Positions 15,125 through 23,723 of a stretch of 35,629 bases of DNA are shown one piece after another (within the stretch, counting starts at the first letter, position 1; every line of letters begins with the position of its first letter). The notes below the pieces were generated by a model. The model ran no database searches. It saw only the letters and a list, made by a program, of their open reading frames with translations, and was not told where the DNA came from. Source of the DNA: an uncultured Clostridia bacterium (GTDB lineage Bacteria > Bacillota > Clostridia > Christensenellales > Borkfalkiaceae). The translations under genes were made by a program, and so were the position numbers. The stretch spans positions 1 through 35,629 of the forward strand of contig CALVWN010000003.1 in the NCBI GenBank assembly GCA_944367415.1. The letters run 5' to 3'.

Positions 15125-16060
15125 TTAACTTTTGATTGCCCCCAGCATGACCCCCTGCGAGAAATACTTCTGCAGGAAGGGATAGATCGCCATGATGGGA
15201 ATGAGACCGATGATCATCATGGCCGCATTGGAACCCTGTTCAAAGACGCGCGTGGGATCCCAGCCGCCGCCCTGTCCCTCGCCGCGGGCATTGTTCAGCC
15301 CTTCGCGGATCTTGAGCGCGAGCGGAGAGAGCTCCTTGCTGTTTGCGAGCAGGAAGGAGGGCCAGTACCAGTCGTCCCACTTCGCCACCAGGTAGTAGAG
15401 CGCGATGGTCGCGATCCCCGCCTTGGAGAGCGGAATGACGAACATAAAGAGGATGCGCCATTCCCCCGCTCCGTCCAGACGGCAGGAGTCGATGATGCTC
15501 TCGGGAACCTGGTTGAAGAAGTTGCGCAGAATGATGAGATTGAACGTGTTGATCCCGAAGGGAATGATGAGACTGAACAGATTGTCCGTTCCGACCGTGT
15601 CGCTGATGGTCAGATACATGGGCACCAGGCCGCCGCCGAAAAACATGGTGAACACGATCAGGTAGAAGAAGATCTTGAGCCCCGGCACGTTCTTCTTCGT
15701 GAAGGCGTAGGCGCCGAGCGAAGTGAGCACGAGCGAGTAGACGACGTACACCCCCGTCACGAAGATCGAGATGCCGAATGCCCGAAGGATATTGTCCTGA
15801 TAGAGCGTGACCTTGTAGTTTTCAAAGTTGAAGTGCAGCGGCAGCACGATGACCGTGCTCGTTCCCGCCTGCAGGTAGTCCGCCTTGGAGGCGAAGCTGA
15901 GCAGCACGAGATAGATGACGGGGAAGATACAGACAAGTCCGAACAGCGTAAAGAAGATGTAAAGCACGATGTCGAACGTCGTCGCCTTGTGCTTTTTGAC
16001 GTAACGCACCTCTCCGTCGACGATCTTGGCATAATATTCCGGATTTTCAGCTTTGTTCAT
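15125..16060 (-). CDS. carbohydrate ABC transporter permease, LplC/MalG type
   Basis: This 311-residue inner-membrane protein has six predicted spans. The CUT1 EAA loop is in SIIDSCRLDGAGEWRILFMF, and the C-terminal LplC-like ending is KYFSQGVMLGAIKS. It forms the translocation pore with the permease encoded just upstream; the sugar is delivered by the lipoprotein at 18869-20668. The start is ATG 16060, with GAGGAGGGG upstream, 10 nt after the stop of the other permease. No ATPase gene is in the operon, so a shared CUT1 ATPase (MsmK/MsiK type) must be supplied from elsewhere. Confidence 0.93.
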   Translation of the reverse strand: MNKAENPEYYAKIVDGEVRYVKKHKATTFDIVLYIFFTLFGLVCIFPVIYLVLLSFASKADYLQAGTSTVIVLPLHFNFENYKVTLYQDNILRAFGISIFVTGVYVVYSLVLTSLGAYAFTKKNVPGLKIFFYLIVFTMFFGGGLVPMYLTISDTVGTDNLFSLIIPFGINTFNLIILRNFFNQVPESIIDSCRLDGAGEWRILFMFVIPLSKAGIATIALYYLVAKWDDWYWPSFLLANSKELSPLALKIREGLNNARGEGQGGGWDPTRVFEQGSNAAMMIIGLIPIMAIYPFLQKYFSQGVMLGAIKS

Positions 16061-16070
16061 ACGCCCCTCC

Positions 16071-17102
16071 TCAATCGATCGTGAACATACTGTAGCCGTT
16101 GATCTTCTTGGTGATGATGTTCCCCGCGATGAGGAAGCAGAAGTTGATCGCCGATTTGAAGAATCCGACCGCAGTGGACAGCGCATAGCCGTTGCCGCCC
16201 GAGCTTTCCGTGAACAGGCGGTAGATATAGGTGTCCAGAATATCCGCCGTGTCGTACACGTTCTTGTTGTACAGGTTGTAGACCGAATCGAAGCCCGCGT
16301 TCATGATATTGCTCAGCTGCATGATGAACATGACCGTGACGACGGGCATGATCATGGGCAGCGTGATGCGGAAGATGAGCCCTCCGCGCGAGCAGCCGTC
16401 GATCTTTGCCGCCTCGTAGAGCGTGGGGTCGATCCCGGCGATGGACGCCGTATAGATGATCGTTCCCCATCCCGTGCCCTTCCAGATCTCCGACAGGATG
16501 AGAATAAAATAGAAGGCGTTCGGGTCGGTCAGGAAGGAGATGCGCTCCCCGCCGCAGGCGGCGATGATATTGTTGATCAGCCCGTCGTCCATCGAGAGCA
16601 GCATCTTGACGATGCCGCCCAGGATGACCCACGAGATGAAGTTGGGCAGGTACATGAAGGTCTGGATGATCTTTTTGAACCGCCTGTTCGTGAGTTCGTT
16701 GATGAGCAGGGCGACGAGGATGGGCAGCGGGAAGCAGATGCACAGCTTGAGCAGGCTGATGACGACGGTGTTCTTGATCGCACGCGGCAGAAGCTGCTGC
16801 GAGAAGAGCGTCTCGAAGTTTTCCCAGCCCACCCACGGGCTGCCCCAGATGCCGTATTTGGGCCGCCATTCCTTCCACGCGATGATGATGCCGTACATCG
16901 GAACATAGCAATAGACGATGTAGAAGATGATGACGGGCAGCAGCATGAGATAGATATGGCGGCTGCGGAAGATGCGGCGCAGGAGGTCTTTGCCCTTTCC
17001 GGGCGCGGGCCGTCCCGAGCGCACTTCGCTCACGGTGAATGATGTCTGTGCAGAATCGGGCGCCGGTGAGCGCACCTGTTCTGCCGTCCGGCGCTGATTC
17101 AT
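16071..17102 (-). CDS. carbohydrate ABC transporter permease, LplB type
   Basis: This 343-residue protein starts with a polar, basic cytosolic tail of about 48 residues, then six spans. The first is in YLMLLPVIIFYIVYCYVPMY, characteristic of LplB-type permeases for complex oligosaccharides. The EAA loop reads LYEAAKIDGCSRGGLIFRIT. It pairs with the LplC-type protein downstream. The start is ATG 17102, with GGGGAGGAAAGG just upstream and 16 nt after the beta-helix lipoprotein stop. The longer-than-usual N-terminal tail is a minor oddity. Confidence 0.93.
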   Translation of the reverse strand: MNQRRTAEQVRSPAPDSAQTSFTVSEVRSGRPAPGKGKDLLRRIFRSRHIYLMLLPVIIFYIVYCYVPMYGIIIAWKEWRPKYGIWGSPWVGWENFETLFSQQLLPRAIKNTVVISLLKLCICFPLPILVALLINELTNRRFKKIIQTFMYLPNFISWVILGGIVKMLLSMDDGLINNIIAACGGERISFLTDPNAFYFILILSEIWKGTGWGTIIYTASIAGIDPTLYEAAKIDGCSRGGLIFRITLPMIMPVVTVMFIMQLSNIMNAGFDSVYNLYNKNVYDTADILDTYIYRLFTESSGGNGYALSTAVGFFKSAINFCFLIAGNIITKKINGYSMFTID

Positions 17103-17118
17103 ACCTTTCCTCCCCGCG

Positions 17119-18804
17119 TCATGCTTCGATGGTCAGCTCCGAGCGATCGACGCTGCCCTGGAAGCTGACGAGCGCGGCATTGTCCGCATCGGCGGACGAA
17201 AGCACCGTGCCGCAGAAGTTGTAATTTTTGAGCGTGATGCCCGTGATCGTGCCGTTGCCGCTCACCGACATGGTGTATGCGTACACGCCGATCTCCGTCG
17301 ACTTGACCGTGATGTTCTCAAACAGGATGTTGTCGAGAATGGCGCCCGTGCCCGACATCTGCGTGATGATGACGTTGGGCGAGATGACGTGATAGATCTC
17401 GATGTCGCGGAACACGACGTCCCCCCATCTCGTCTCCACATCGGTGCCGAGACGGCAGTCGAGCGCGTTGTTGCCGCTGCTCCAGGTGGGCTGCGCAAAC
17501 CCGACGGAATTGTTGCGGAACGTCATGTCCGTCATGTCGCAGGCGGATTCCCAGGTGAGGCAATAGCCGCTGCCCTTGTCCGTCCAGCAGTCGTTGTACT
17601 CGTACACGCAGCCGCTGACCGTCGCCAGGCCGCCCCAGCCCGTTCCCTTGTACTCGATGGCGTCGTCGCCCGTGCGCACGAAGTTGTACCTTCCCACGCT
17701 GTCGCGGCATTCACTCATCATGAGCCCGTCGCTGTACGTTCTGTACGCGAGCAGCAGATTGCTCTCCATGAGCGCGTCGTCGCAGTTGTAGAAGCACATC
17801 GTCCAGGTGTTCGCGTTGATGATGGTAAGACCCTTGACGACGGGGCTTTGGCAGCGCGTCGCGTTGACGACGTGCTTGTACTTTCCGTCGCCGCCGAGCA
17901 CCGCGCCCATATCGAGCAGCCCGCGCCCCAGCACCTGCGGGTTCTCCACATCCTCCATGTGGATGGCGGTCTTGGTGTTCTGCGACCCGTTATCGTTGAG
18001 ACGGTCGGTGCATTTCAGGTACGCGCCCCGTTCCAGCCAGACGACGCTGTTCTCGGGTACGCGGATGCTGGAGATCTCGTGGAGACCGGGACGGAAGACA
18101 TAATACATCCCCTCCTCGGTGAATTCCAGCTCCTCCGTCTCGTGATATCCGGGATCGATATACTGCACGTCGTAGCCGACGGGAACTTCGAGTTTTTCCT
18201 CCTTCGTCACCATGATGGTGAGCGGCGTCATCGTCGGATCGGTCACGGAAGCGTTCGCGTCCGACGTGAACGTGTAGGTATAGGAGCCGTACGCGCGCAG
18301 GTAGGAGGTGACCTCCTTGCCGTCCAGCTTGGGCGTCACGTTCCTGCTCTCGGGCAGAACGACGCACTGCGCATACGAGCGGTGCATGGTGAGCTTGACT
18401 TCGAGGATGAAGTCGTCCTGATGGTCTGCGACGTCCACCCAGGCGAAGGAGTGCGATCCCTTGCCGCAGCGCGCCGTATAGACGGGAACCTGCGTCCCGT
18501 TGATGGTGAGCGTGTGCCAGGGGCTGTGGATGACCGCGTTCGAGGTCGGCATATCGTTGTTGCCGCCCGTCGACGTGAACACTTCCGCCTGCCAGCTCTG
18601 CACGTCGCCCGCCTCCGTCTCCTCCGCGGTCACGATCTCGTCGACATCGTACACCGTGGGAATGACGGTCGCCAATTTTTCCCGATCGATCACTTCTTCC
18701 TGTCCTCCATCACCCTTCGGATCATCCTGCTGTCCGGGCGCGCATCCCGCAGCGATCCCGAGCAGCAGCACGATCGAACAAATACTCATCAATAGTTTTC
18801 TCAT
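17119..18804 (-). CDS. beta-helix (pectin-lyase-like fold) lipoprotein, GH28/GH49-like
   Basis: The 561-residue protein has a lipoprotein signal (LLLGIAAGC, lipidated Cys21) and an acidic linker, so it is held on the outer face of the membrane. Residues about 75-225 look like a beta-sandwich. From about 235 on, a right-handed beta-helix is likely, with YSDGLMMSECRDSVGRYNF followed by RTGDDAIEYKG (Asp380, Asp381). This SDG...GDDA arrangement matches the active-site coils of GH28 polygalacturonases and GH49 dextranases. It could clip a polysaccharide at the surface to feed the importer. The N-terminal sandwich plus helix is closer to GH49 in build, but I cannot assign the family or substrate firmly. 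The start is ATG 18804, with AAGGAG upstream. Confidence 0.75.
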   Translation of the reverse strand: MRKLLMSICSIVLLLGIAAGCAPGQQDDPKGDGGQEEVIDREKLATVIPTVYDVDEIVTAEETEAGDVQSWQAEVFTSTGGNNDMPTSNAVIHSPWHTLTINGTQVPVYTARCGKGSHSFAWVDVADHQDDFILEVKLTMHRSYAQCVVLPESRNVTPKLDGKEVTSYLRAYGSYTYTFTSDANASVTDPTMTPLTIMVTKEEKLEVPVGYDVQYIDPGYHETEELEFTEEGMYYVFRPGLHEISSIRVPENSVVWLERGAYLKCTDRLNDNGSQNTKTAIHMEDVENPQVLGRGLLDMGAVLGGDGKYKHVVNATRCQSPVVKGLTIINANTWTMCFYNCDDALMESNLLLAYRTYSDGLMMSECRDSVGRYNFVRTGDDAIEYKGTGWGGLATVSGCVYEYNDCWTDKGSGYCLTWESACDMTDMTFRNNSVGFAQPTWSSGNNALDCRLGTDVETRWGDVVFRDIEIYHVISPNVIITQMSGTGAILDNILFENITVKSTEIGVYAYTMSVSGNGTITGITLKNYNFCGTVLSSADADNAALVSFQGSVDRSELTIEA

Positions 18805-18829
18805 ACATTTCTCCTTGCATTCTCAGACA

Positions 18830-18857
18830 AAGGGCCGGGAATACACTTCCCGGCCCC
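18830..18857 (-). promoter_or_regulatory. intercistronic hairpin in the glycan operon
   Basis: GGGCCGGGA (18832-18840) pairs with TCCCGGCCC (18848-18856) around a 7-nt loop, between the binding-protein gene and the beta-helix gene. Read on the minus strand it is followed by TTTGTCTG, a poor T run. Such hairpins often protect the upstream message or partly terminate, giving more binding protein than permease. Confidence 0.6.
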
Positions 18858-18868
18858 GGTCGCTGCAT

Positions 18869-20668
18869 TTACGGCATCTTGCCTACTTTCACCATATTGC
18901 CGGACTGTACTGCCTCGTTGTATTCCTGTTCCATGAGCGAACCGTAGTAAGAGCTGTTGTATTCACCGACAAAGCTCTCCCACGCGCTCTTCATGGCGTC
19001 GCTGACGGAGTAGAGTTTCTCCTTCCAATCGGTCTTCCACGTCTTTGCGTCGAACGTCCACGTCGCCGTGACGGAGGTATCCGTGATCAGCTTGATGACC
19101 GTCTCGTCAAAGAAGTCATACGCGCCCGACTGATATCTGATCATGGCGTCCGTATAGAGATCGGGATAGTCGGAGATGATCATGGTGTCTGCCGACCGCT
19201 GCGCCCGCTCGACGAGGATGTCGCCGTTGGTGACGAGCGCCTGCGCTTCGGGCGGGGTGTAAGTGAGATAGCTTGCGAATGCCGCATAGTCCGTCCAGCG
19301 CAGCTCCTGCACGAAGCCCTGACCGTCCGGCTCGCAGAGCGTCACGCGCTCGCCGCCGACTTCGTCGTTGACCCACTCCCAGTTCTCGCCGTACACGCCG
19401 TAGGTGACAAGTTCAATCCCCTCGGGGCTGTGCAGGTACTCCATGAGGTTGAGGCACGCCTGCAGGCGCTCCACGCTCATGCCCTCGCGGATGCACCATC
19501 CGCGGTAATAATAGACGTCGCCCTGTCCGCCGAAGTTGCCGCTTATGCCCGCGGGCGGATCGCAGATGAGGATCCTGTCGCGCGCGCCCTCGATGGTGAG
19601 GCCGTTGACAGCGCTCATCATGTTGGCGCTGATGACGTTGTACCAGTTGTGCGCATACATCATGCCCGCCTTGCCGGTGGCGAAGTCATCCTGCTTGTTG
19701 CTCACCGTCTTGAGGCCGACTTCACGGCTCATATACCCTTCCGACGCCATCTTGTTGAGCAGCGAGGTCGCGAGCATGGAGCCTTCGGACGTCGCGGTGT
19801 TGTGATAGGTGCCGTCCTCGTCCGCGACCCACATCTTCCAGGGGCTGTCGAAGGCGACGTGCATCCACGAATCCATGTCGCGGTTTTCCTCGGTAACGTA
19901 CCCGTAGGTATCGTTCACCCCGTTTCCGTCAGGATCGTACAGCGTGAACGCACGCGCGAGGCGGTAGAATTCTCCCAGATCCGCGGGGCCTTCCTCGCTG
20001 AAGCGATACTCCGCGCGAAGCTCTTCCGTGATCTGCGACGCGTCCGAGACGACGCCGTCCGCAACGAGGATCTCGTCGATCTTGTTGTTCAGGTTGCGGA
20101 TCCAGTCGCGGCGCACATAGAGCGACTTCTCGTTCGTCCACTTGACGGGGATAAACCACTGCTCCCCCTTCGCGTAGGTGAGGTTGGTCTCCATATAGGA
20201 GAACTGCTGCAGATACTCGTAGAGATAGGGATACTGATCTTTGGTCTCCTCGTTGACGTAGTAGGTGATGGGAATGATCTCGCCGTCGCGGATGAGACTG
20301 CGGTACAGCTCGGGATTGGTCGGCCCGTCGATGATGAACATCTCCGGGAGCTGCTGATTGACGCGCATGAGGTCGAGCTGAGAATAGTATGTCTCAAGTC
20401 CCGTCGATCTTGCCTTCAGCTCCGTTCCCGCCGCCTTGACCAGCTCCTTATAGACGGGGCTGCGGACGGAAGCCGCGTTGTTGAACTGCTCCCAGTCGTT
20501 GCAGAACATCGTAATGTTGTCTACCACGTCTTCGTGCCATTCTTCGGGGGGCGTGTAGGGCGCGTCGTCATCGGGCGCCATCGGCCCGCACGCCGTCGGG
20601 ATCGCGAGTGCCGCGACCATGCCGAGCGCTCCCGCGATCTTAAGCCACTGTTTCGTGCGATGTTTCAA
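18869..20668 (-). CDS. extracellular solute-binding lipoprotein, LplA type
   Basis: The 599-residue protein begins with a basic, hydrophobic signal and lipobox IPTAC (Cys27). An acidic linker follows, then a family-1 sugar-binding fold of the long LplA class; recognisable parts are ENRDMDSWMHVAFDSPWKMW and SVERLQACLNLMEYLHSPEG. It is anchored to the outer membrane face and hands oligosaccharide to the two permeases of this operon. The start is TTG 20668: AAGGAGG lies 7 nt upstream, and no better start is near. It lies 12 nt after the LamG protein gene. The ligand is likely a galactose- or arabinose-containing glycan, judging from the enzymes downstream. Confidence 0.92.
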   Translation of the reverse strand: MKHRTKQWLKIAGALGMVAALAIPTACGPMAPDDDAPYTPPEEWHEDVVDNITMFCNDWEQFNNAASVRSPVYKELVKAAGTELKARSTGLETYYSQLDLMRVNQQLPEMFIIDGPTNPELYRSLIRDGEIIPITYYVNEETKDQYPYLYEYLQQFSYMETNLTYAKGEQWFIPVKWTNEKSLYVRRDWIRNLNNKIDEILVADGVVSDASQITEELRAEYRFSEEGPADLGEFYRLARAFTLYDPDGNGVNDTYGYVTEENRDMDSWMHVAFDSPWKMWVADEDGTYHNTATSEGSMLATSLLNKMASEGYMSREVGLKTVSNKQDDFATGKAGMMYAHNWYNVISANMMSAVNGLTIEGARDRILICDPPAGISGNFGGQGDVYYYRGWCIREGMSVERLQACLNLMEYLHSPEGIELVTYGVYGENWEWVNDEVGGERVTLCEPDGQGFVQELRWTDYAAFASYLTYTPPEAQALVTNGDILVERAQRSADTMIISDYPDLYTDAMIRYQSGAYDFFDETVIKLITDTSVTATWTFDAKTWKTDWKEKLYSVSDAMKSAWESFVGEYNSSYYGSLMEQEYNEAVQSGNMVKVGKMP

Positions 20669-20680
20669 TGTCGTTCCTCC

Positions 20681-23488
20681 TTATTTTGCCTGTCCGTTCT
20701 TCTTCTTGCGTACGACGATGACCGCAATGACGATCGCCGCGATGATGATGACCGCGCCGCCCACCGAGAGTCCGATGATGAGACCGGTGTTGTTGTCGTT
20801 GTCCGACGTGTCGGGCTGCGTCGTGCTTCCTGCCGTCTTGAACGTCGCGCTGACTTCGAGATTTTCGATCCCCTCCACCGTATAGCTGAAGGTTCCGTCC
20901 GAATTTGCCGTGAGCGCCGTGCCGTTGACGGTCACCGTATCGACCTTATAGCCCTCCGCGGGAGTCGCCGTGAAGGTGACCGTGTCGCCGAGGTAAGCCT
21001 CTGTCTTGTCCGCCGAGACGGTGCCGTTCTTGATGGTGTCGAGAATGGTGATCGTGCGTGCGACGCGCTCCACCGTGACTTCCTGTTTGACTTCCTGCGC
21101 ACCGGTCAACAGGGAGGCATAGCCGAGGTTGCTCGTGTCGACGACGCCGACGATGTACCAGGTATCCCCTTCCTGCGAAAGTTCCTGCCAGGTGACGGGA
21201 AGGGAGACCGCCTTGCCGTTTTCAAAGAGGGCGTCCACCGTCGCGTCATTGACGCGGCGCACCGCCTGCGTGTCGGTGAGCTGGTCGGTGAGCTTGCCGT
21301 TGGTGACTTCATCGTTTTCGAACTTGGGCTGATCGGAGATGGAGGTGATGATCTCACCGTCCATGTCGCCGACCGTCAGTTTGCCCTTTTCCCAATATGC
21401 GTTGGATTGCTCGAGCGTGAGTGCGAAGTTGTAGATGGTGACGTTGTCGATCCAACCCTTGTAGCGGTTGTACCCGTTGTTCCAGACGCAGACGCCGCCG
21501 ATGGAGAAGGACATATTCGAGTCGGTGACGCTCCATCCCTCGGGGCACTCATGCGAATACGCGAGCACGCCGTCCACATAGATGTTGAAGGTCTCGCCGG
21601 GGCGGACGCTCAGCGTCACGTTATACATCTTGGTCGTTCCGTCCTGCACGACGATCGGCCCCCAGAAGGTGTTGCCGGCGCCGTCGTCCGCAACGCCCTT
21701 GTGCGCGCCGACGCGCAGGTCATTCGCCCCGTTCGCCGTCTGGAAGGTGCAACGGACGGTGGGATTCCAGTCGTTATACCCGAATGCAATGGGCGTCGCC
21801 CAGCCCTGCGGATCGTCTTGTGCGCCGTCCTGACGGTACTGGAAGTTGAGCGTGAAGCCGTTGCTCAGATTGTCGCCGACGTCGTTCATCGAGTTGCAGG
21901 CAAGCATATCGTTGCCGCTCAGATAGAGCACGCCGTTTTCGATGGTGCCCGTTCCGTAGGGATTGCTGACATCGCCGCCCTCTTTTGCAACGGGGCCGAG
22001 ATCGTAGTTGCCCATCGAATCCTTGCCGGGGTTGGAGGCATCTTCAAACTCGTATTTTGCGACGGGCAGAAGCTCCTGCATATCCCCTTCGTTGGTCGCA
22101 GTGACATCGATGGCGACCTGCACCGTGCCGACGACCGCGTCGCCGAGCATGACGTCCGCATAGGCGGCATATACGCCCATATTCCCCTCGATGCGGGAGA
22201 ACGTCACGGTGACGTCCTGCTTCGTTCCGTCGGGAAGCGTCACGGTCACGGTTGCCGTGTTGATGAGAGCAAGCATCTCCTCTTCCGTCATGCTGTCGAG
22301 CAGTTCGCCCTTCGTCACTTCACCCGCAAAGACGGGATCGCTGATCTCCTCGATCTCCGCGACGTCGAGTTCATAGCTGACCGCGTTGCCATAGACGTTG
22401 GCATAGCCGAGCTTTGACGTATTGACGGTGCCGTTTGCGTAGTACGTTCCGCTCGATTCGGTGACGCTTGTCCATACGACGGGCGCCGTCGCGGTGGTCT
22501 CATCGGAGAGCGTGACCGTTGCCGTCGCCTCGTTCATCTGCGCAAGCATATCCTCCGCAGACATCCCCGCGAACAATGCCGCCTTGGTCGGCGCGTTTTC
22601 GCCGAACGACTCGTCCGTAACGGAAAGCCCCGTGATGGTCGTCATGCCGGAGACATCCGCCGTCGTCACCTTTCCGTTGGTATTGTACGCCGCCGCGCAC
22701 GTCGCATCCATCGCGAAGTCGTAGAACGCGACGTTCTTGATGGCGCCTTGCGATGCGTAAACCGCATTTCCGTTATAAGTAGCACCGATCGAGAACGTGC
22801 TGTTCTGATCCAGAGCCGTCCATCCTTCCGGAATATCAACGGGAAGTTTGTTCTCATTGGTAGACAGCACACCATCTACCCAAGCCATAGCTTGTCCGCC
22901 CGGCTGGACGCTGATGATCACTTTATGGAAGGACTCGCCCACATTGAACAAAATAGCGCCCGGCCAATCGGCTACCGACAGGCTCGTTCCTTTGAATCCG
23001 AGACGAACATCTGCGCCGGAACAGGTAAGCGCAAAACCGTTGTTCGCGCCGTTTCCGACCCCGATCAGATGAGACCACGTCCCCTCGCCAACGCCGTCGC
23101 ATTTAATTTCAAAAGCCAAAGTAAATGCGGTCACGTCATTGAAGATGTTATTTGCCTGACTTTGCGCCAGGCAGAACCCTTTGGACACGGCTCCGTCTTG
23201 TTTCTCGACGCCAAACTCGACGCCGCCGCCCTCGATCAATGTGCCATTGTCCAGGAGCGGCCCCGTTCCTCCCGCTACCCAATAGTTCGCGTAGGACATA
23301 TCATAGTTGCCCATGCTGTCCTTGCCGAAGTTTGCGGCATCCTTGAACTCGTACTTGGCGATGGGCGCGATCTCCGTCTCCTCCGCCTGCACGCCGACCG
23401 TGCGAAGCCCGGCAACACCGCAAGTCAGCGTCACCGCCGCCGCTGCGCTGAGCGTCAAGGTCGCAATTCGTTTACTTAATTTTGTCAT
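20681..23488 (-). CDS. surface protein with two LamG domains, Ig-like modules and a C-terminal membrane anchor
   Basis: The 935-residue protein has a signal peptide (cleavage likely after VQA, residue 35). The first LamG/concanavalin-like domain is at about 42-262 and the second at about 476-692; both open with AKYEF(K/E)DA and a DSMGNYD stretch. Between and after them are Ig-like modules (about 290-376, 380-465, 725-807), two of which share a GTVNTSKLGYA / GVVDTSNLGYA motif. A repeat domain at about 810-884 resembles InlB-type repeats. The tail NNTGLIIGLSVGGAV, a hydrophobic span and RKKKNGQAK anchor it; there is no LPxTG. It probably binds glycan at the cell surface. The start is ATG 23488, with AAGGAGGAGG upstream. 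It leads the operon. Confidence 0.88.
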   Translation of the reverse strand: MTKLSKRIATLTLSAAAAVTLTCGVAGLRTVGVQAEETEIAPIAKYEFKDAANFGKDSMGNYDMSYANYWVAGGTGPLLDNGTLIEGGGVEFGVEKQDGAVSKGFCLAQSQANNIFNDVTAFTLAFEIKCDGVGEGTWSHLIGVGNGANNGFALTCSGADVRLGFKGTSLSVADWPGAILFNVGESFHKVIISVQPGGQAMAWVDGVLSTNENKLPVDIPEGWTALDQNSTFSIGATYNGNAVYASQGAIKNVAFYDFAMDATCAAAYNTNGKVTTADVSGMTTITGLSVTDESFGENAPTKAALFAGMSAEDMLAQMNEATATVTLSDETTATAPVVWTSVTESSGTYYANGTVNTSKLGYANVYGNAVSYELDVAEIEEISDPVFAGEVTKGELLDSMTEEEMLALINTATVTVTLPDGTKQDVTVTFSRIEGNMGVYAAYADVMLGDAVVGTVQVAIDVTATNEGDMQELLPVAKYEFEDASNPGKDSMGNYDLGPVAKEGGDVSNPYGTGTIENGVLYLSGNDMLACNSMNDVGDNLSNGFTLNFQYRQDGAQDDPQGWATPIAFGYNDWNPTVRCTFQTANGANDLRVGAHKGVADDGAGNTFWGPIVVQDGTTKMYNVTLSVRPGETFNIYVDGVLAYSHECPEGWSVTDSNMSFSIGGVCVWNNGYNRYKGWIDNVTIYNFALTLEQSNAYWEKGKLTVGDMDGEIITSISDQPKFENDEVTNGKLTDQLTDTQAVRRVNDATVDALFENGKAVSLPVTWQELSQEGDTWYIVGVVDTSNLGYASLLTGAQEVKQEVTVERVARTITILDTIKNGTVSADKTEAYLGDTVTFTATPAEGYKVDTVTVNGTALTANSDGTFSYTVEGIENLEVSATFKTAGSTTQPDTSDNDNNTGLIIGLSVGGAVIIIAAIVIAVIVVRKKKNGQAK

Positions 23489-23561
23489 AACCTCCTCCTT
23501 TTCATATAAAATTATGATTAAAAATCATACATTTTTTGATTTTTTCACAATTTTCGGACAC

Positions 23562-23592
23562 AGTATAACACCCCCCCCCCATCGTTTGACAA
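23562..23592 (-). promoter_or_regulatory. glycan operon promoter with a G10 tract in its spacer
   Basis: On the minus strand TTGTCA (23592-23587) and TATACT (23567-23562) are separated by 19 bp that include ten consecutive G (23580-23571). Loss of two G would give the optimal 17-bp spacing. The leader of about 65 nt contains a short AAAAATCA/TGATTTTT hairpin. Confidence 0.6.
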
Positions 23593-23688
23593 GATTTTTG
23601 CGCAACGTAATCCAAAAATATTTAAGGTCGTATTTTATATTTTTATGAAACTTTCGCAATTTCGACCTATTTTTTTGCCCGCCCGCCA

Positions 23689-23717
23689 TTGATTCTTTGC
23701 AACATTTGTGGTAAAAT
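23689..23717 (+). promoter_or_regulatory. promoter of the AraC regulator gene
   Basis: TTGATT (23689-23694) and TAAAAT (23712-23717) are 17 bp apart. The predicted transcription start falls at about the A of the ATG (23724), and no ribosome site is visible, so the message may be leaderless. Confidence 0.6.
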
Positions 23718-23723
23718 ACAAAC

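Noticed and set aside
18500-22417. A plus-strand frame of 1305 codons
   Set aside because: It lies opposite three well-supported minus-strand genes and is an Asp/Val/Arg-rich shadow of high-GC coding DNA; no start site or motif.
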